Origin: Boswellia sacra
Taxonomy: Eukaryota; Streptophyta; Magnoliopsida; Sapindales; Burseraceae
DNA length: 64,000 nt
Direction: 5' to 3'
NCBI GenBank assembly: GCA_013180625.2
Contig: SNVD02006192.1
Coordinates: 62,001-126,000 of the forward strand
The notes under the pieces were generated by a model. The model was given only the letters and a program-made list of their open reading frames with translations, was not told the origin of the DNA and did not search any database. The translations under genes and the position numbers were made by a program. Shown here piece by piece: positions 61,592-64,000 of this stretch. Within the stretch, counting starts at the first letter, position 1; each line of letters starts with the position of its first letter.

Positions 61592-61891
61592 GCAAAACTC
61601 CAAAGCTTAAAATCTCTTTTTGATTATTGAATTATAGTATCTTGGGTTCAACAATAAAACAAAAATTTGTTTATAAGGTTTTTAAAATGAAAATTGCCAC
61701 GTGGAATATTGGATAAAAAATGACCGCTTCTCTCTAGGTCTAAATAAAAACATTAAAAAAATAATAAATGAATTAAAAAAAAAAAGCCTCTTTTTCTCTC
61801 TTTCTTTGAGACCAAAAAGCCGGGAACAAACAAACTTCCACTTTCTTCTCCTCCTCCTCTCTCTCTCTCTCAACTGCAGCAGCTCTACAGA

Positions 61892-63932
61892 ATGGCGGCG
61901 ATCGGTTCGGTGGAAGAGTTCTTGAAGGAATGCGAGGTGTCCGGTGACTCGGCGTATGGCGCTTTCCGATCGGTGCTGGAGCGGCTGGAGGATCCGAAGA
62001 CGCGCACGCAATCTCGGATCTTCATGTCGGATCTTCAGAAGCATGTCGGTGACTCCGAACAGTGCCTCCAGAAGTATCATTTCCGGATCCAAGACATCGT
62101 GTTGGACCAATACGAAGGTCCATTTCTCGCTCATGCACATGCACTGCACGCTTGCTGAGTGTTCGTCTGCCGTTGATTTTGTCGACTTCTCTTCAGCTTA
62201 TTTGATTGACTTGAACTGGATTTCAGTGGTATTTGTTCATTTAATTTATCAGCTTGTTGTTATTATTTCTTTAAAAAAATACTTTTTTCTCTATTTTTAA
62301 ATTAAATATCTTTTGATGAATTTAACGAAATTGATAACAGGTGACAATTTTAGAGTATGTTAATGAATATGTTCACCATTTGAAAGGCTGAAAACTCAGT
62401 TTTAAACAAATTTTATGAAAATCTTTTTGGGAGGTACGTGAAGATTTTAGACGATATTTATTGTAATTTTTCATCCATTTGATAAAGCTTTCTAGCAGTT
62501 TCGAAACTTTTTCCTTGTTTATTCTTATTTTGACTTGTCAAATGAAGAGACCTTAGTTCAAGATATTTCTTTTTCATTAATATTCATGACATTTTAGTGA
62601 TTTCAAACTTATTTTTAGATTCAGATAAAGTAGTGTAATGAATTTTTTTTTTTTTTTATATATATTTATATTTTAATTGGGTAGTTTTGGCTTTTTTTCC
62701 AACCAATCACAATTTGAGAAATCTTGAGTGGCTACCTCTCGTTGTCTTTAATGCAGTTCCCAAGAGGACAAAAAACGAAGCCTCAGTTTAGTTTTATTTT
62801 TTGTCATCTTCTGAGTCTTAGAAGCCCAATACAAGCTTTTACTTTTCACTGTTTGTTTTGTCTTTTTTTCCCCTCTATTCTGAGCGTTCTTGACAACCAA
62901 AACCTAATGGAAGACAATTGGTTTCACTTTAAAGTCTCTTTTGGATTACTTATTTTCCTCGGAGGTCAAACTCCTGCAATAGGCGGATTGACTGTTTACA
63001 AAATTATTGGGAAGTGGATTACATAAGATTGGTAATTGTCAATGGAAACTGAAAATGTTGAATTTGTCTTGTGGGTAACAATGTAATCCTTTTATAATCG
63101 TTAAGCTTATTTATCTTATTTGAACATTGTTAACTTAATCTCGTTTGTATTAAGACCAAGTTTTTATTGTTTTTGCATTCTTATATTTTGTCAACAGTGC
63201 ATGATCAAAATTCTGTGGATTCGTTCTTGCATCTGTTTGAAGTTCAATGTAACATTAGCTTATATAAATTGTCTGTAGTCAGCAACAACATTTTTTGCTC
63301 CACAGTTCTGACCTCCATGAATAACTTATATGCAGTCCTCAGGCTGCTTATTCATCTTTTGGCATACCATAGAAGACAATAAGCCACACCTCATTTTAAA
63401 CCTTAAAGGGAAAATTAGATGTTTTCGAAGAGGTTCCGAGTGCTTTGGGCTAATTTGCAATATTACAGGTTCATTTTGTAAATGTTTGAAAACTGGAATT
63501 AGTGGTCCTTCATCTACAGGTGGTGAAGCTGTTGCTGGCGCTTTTAAGAATCTCACACATTCAATTTTATCATCTGTAGCCCACTGAGTGTTTTTTTGTG
63601 TCCTTCTTGTCATCTCACTAGAGTTATGATAAGATTGTGCTCTTTCTCATTTGCCCAGCAAAAACATCCATAAGTTATATTCACTTTATCATGGTTGTTG
63701 AATTTGCCTTCTTTAACACTCTTCTTTGCAAAGTACAGGATACCAGGGGCGAAAAAAATTGACAACGATGGTGATCCCTAGCATTTTTATCCCAGAAGAT
63801 TGGTCATTCACTTTTTATGAAGGACTGAATAGACATCCAGACTCTATCTTCAAGGATAGGACTGTAGCAGAGCTTGGTTGTGGGAATGGGTGGATAACCA
63901 TTGCCATAGCTGAGAAGTGGCTGCCTTCGAAG
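61892..63932 (+). CDS. methionine S-methyltransferase, first two coding exons (gene continues past window)
   Basis: MMT transfers methyl from S-adenosylmethionine to methionine, making S-methylmethionine, in the cytosol. Exon 1 is 61892-62117, starting MAAIGSVEEFLKECEVSGDS and continuing YGAFRSVLERLEDPKTR and YHFRIQDIVLDQYEG. Exon 2 is 63739-63932 (the split Gly codon is completed by GA), reading YQGRKKLTTMVIPSIFIPED, then FYEGLNRHPDSIF and the SAM-binding motif VAELGCGNGWITIAIA, ending LPSK at a GT donor. The protein is normally about 1,090 residues, with an aminotransferase-like C-terminal part, so most of the gene lies beyond the right edge. The 1.6-kb first intron holds T-rich sequence and short open frames with no recognised content. 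The leader contains a CT-rich tract at 61845-61871. The start has A at -3 (AGAATGG). Confidence 0.93.
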
Positions 63933-64000
63933 GTTTGTTTTTTTTTTTTCTTAATTCCATGTGGCAGATTTTAATAACTTCTAAATCATTCATATGTTCG

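Noticed and set aside
61682..62149. Minus-strand open frame of 155 codons opposite the MMT start
   Set aside because: Antisense of MMT exon 1 and of its CT-rich leader; the plus strand carries the recognised protein.
52700..63932. A functional link between the chromomethylase, MMT (methyl metabolism) and the nearby transposons
   Set aside because: Attractive because all touch methylation, but plant genes are not arranged in operons and adjacency alone gives no support.

Overview
The window is plant nuclear DNA: AT-rich, with intron-split genes carrying GT-AG and GC-AG introns, plant-specific gene families (chromomethylase, methionine S-methyltransferase, B3 domain, HIR) and dense nested plant transposons. 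Protein sequences look eudicot; I cannot name the species. There are no operons, CRISPR arrays or bacterial genes.

Layout. 1-5.2 kb: sparse DNA with a broken HIR-family gene fragment (minus strand). 5204-13614: an 8.4-kb Mutator-like element (MULE) with long inverted termini, a decayed MURA-type transposase (plus) and a convergent decayed DUF1985/ULP1-like protease gene (minus). 15485-16521: a 1.04-kb non-autonomous MULE with a perfect 9-bp target duplication, homologous termini and the same TCGACACT-type repeats, so a probable dependent partner of the larger element. 18655-23714: a Ty1/copia retrotransposon with unusual TA...CT termini, sitting inside a minus-strand B3-domain gene; the two halves of that gene join in frame when the element and one target duplication are removed. 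24457-25293: a hAT-like element with a perfect 8-bp duplication. 27175-27278: a strong foldback of 41-nt arms. 31286-35192: a 3.9-kb solo-LTR-like unit with 5-bp duplication and an internal dimeric tandem repeat. 36190-36570: an intact single-exon B3 gene, paralogue of the one broken by copia. 40801-46402: a second MULE (decayed transposase, 8/9 target duplication), itself hit by a hAT-like element at 44613-45634. 48.5-52.4 kb: PIF/Harbinger-like non-autonomous elements and a roughly 109-bp AT-rich tandem repeat.

The right quarter holds the two clear functional genes, both on the plus strand. A 21-exon chromomethylase (CMT3-like, 866 codons; BAH, split methyltransferase and chromodomain) occupies 52928-58358, with three GC-AG introns. 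The first two coding exons of methionine S-methyltransferase (MMT) begin at 61892; the gene runs off the right edge.

How it fits together: the left three quarters is a transposon-rich interval where several elements have killed or separated genes. Several broken codons (Gln or Trp codons turned to stops) are the kind made by deamination of methylated cytosine. The chromomethylase next door belongs to the family that maintains non-CG methylation on such elements, but the adjacency is only positional. Exon coordinates, target duplications and alignments were worked out by eye; no searches were run.
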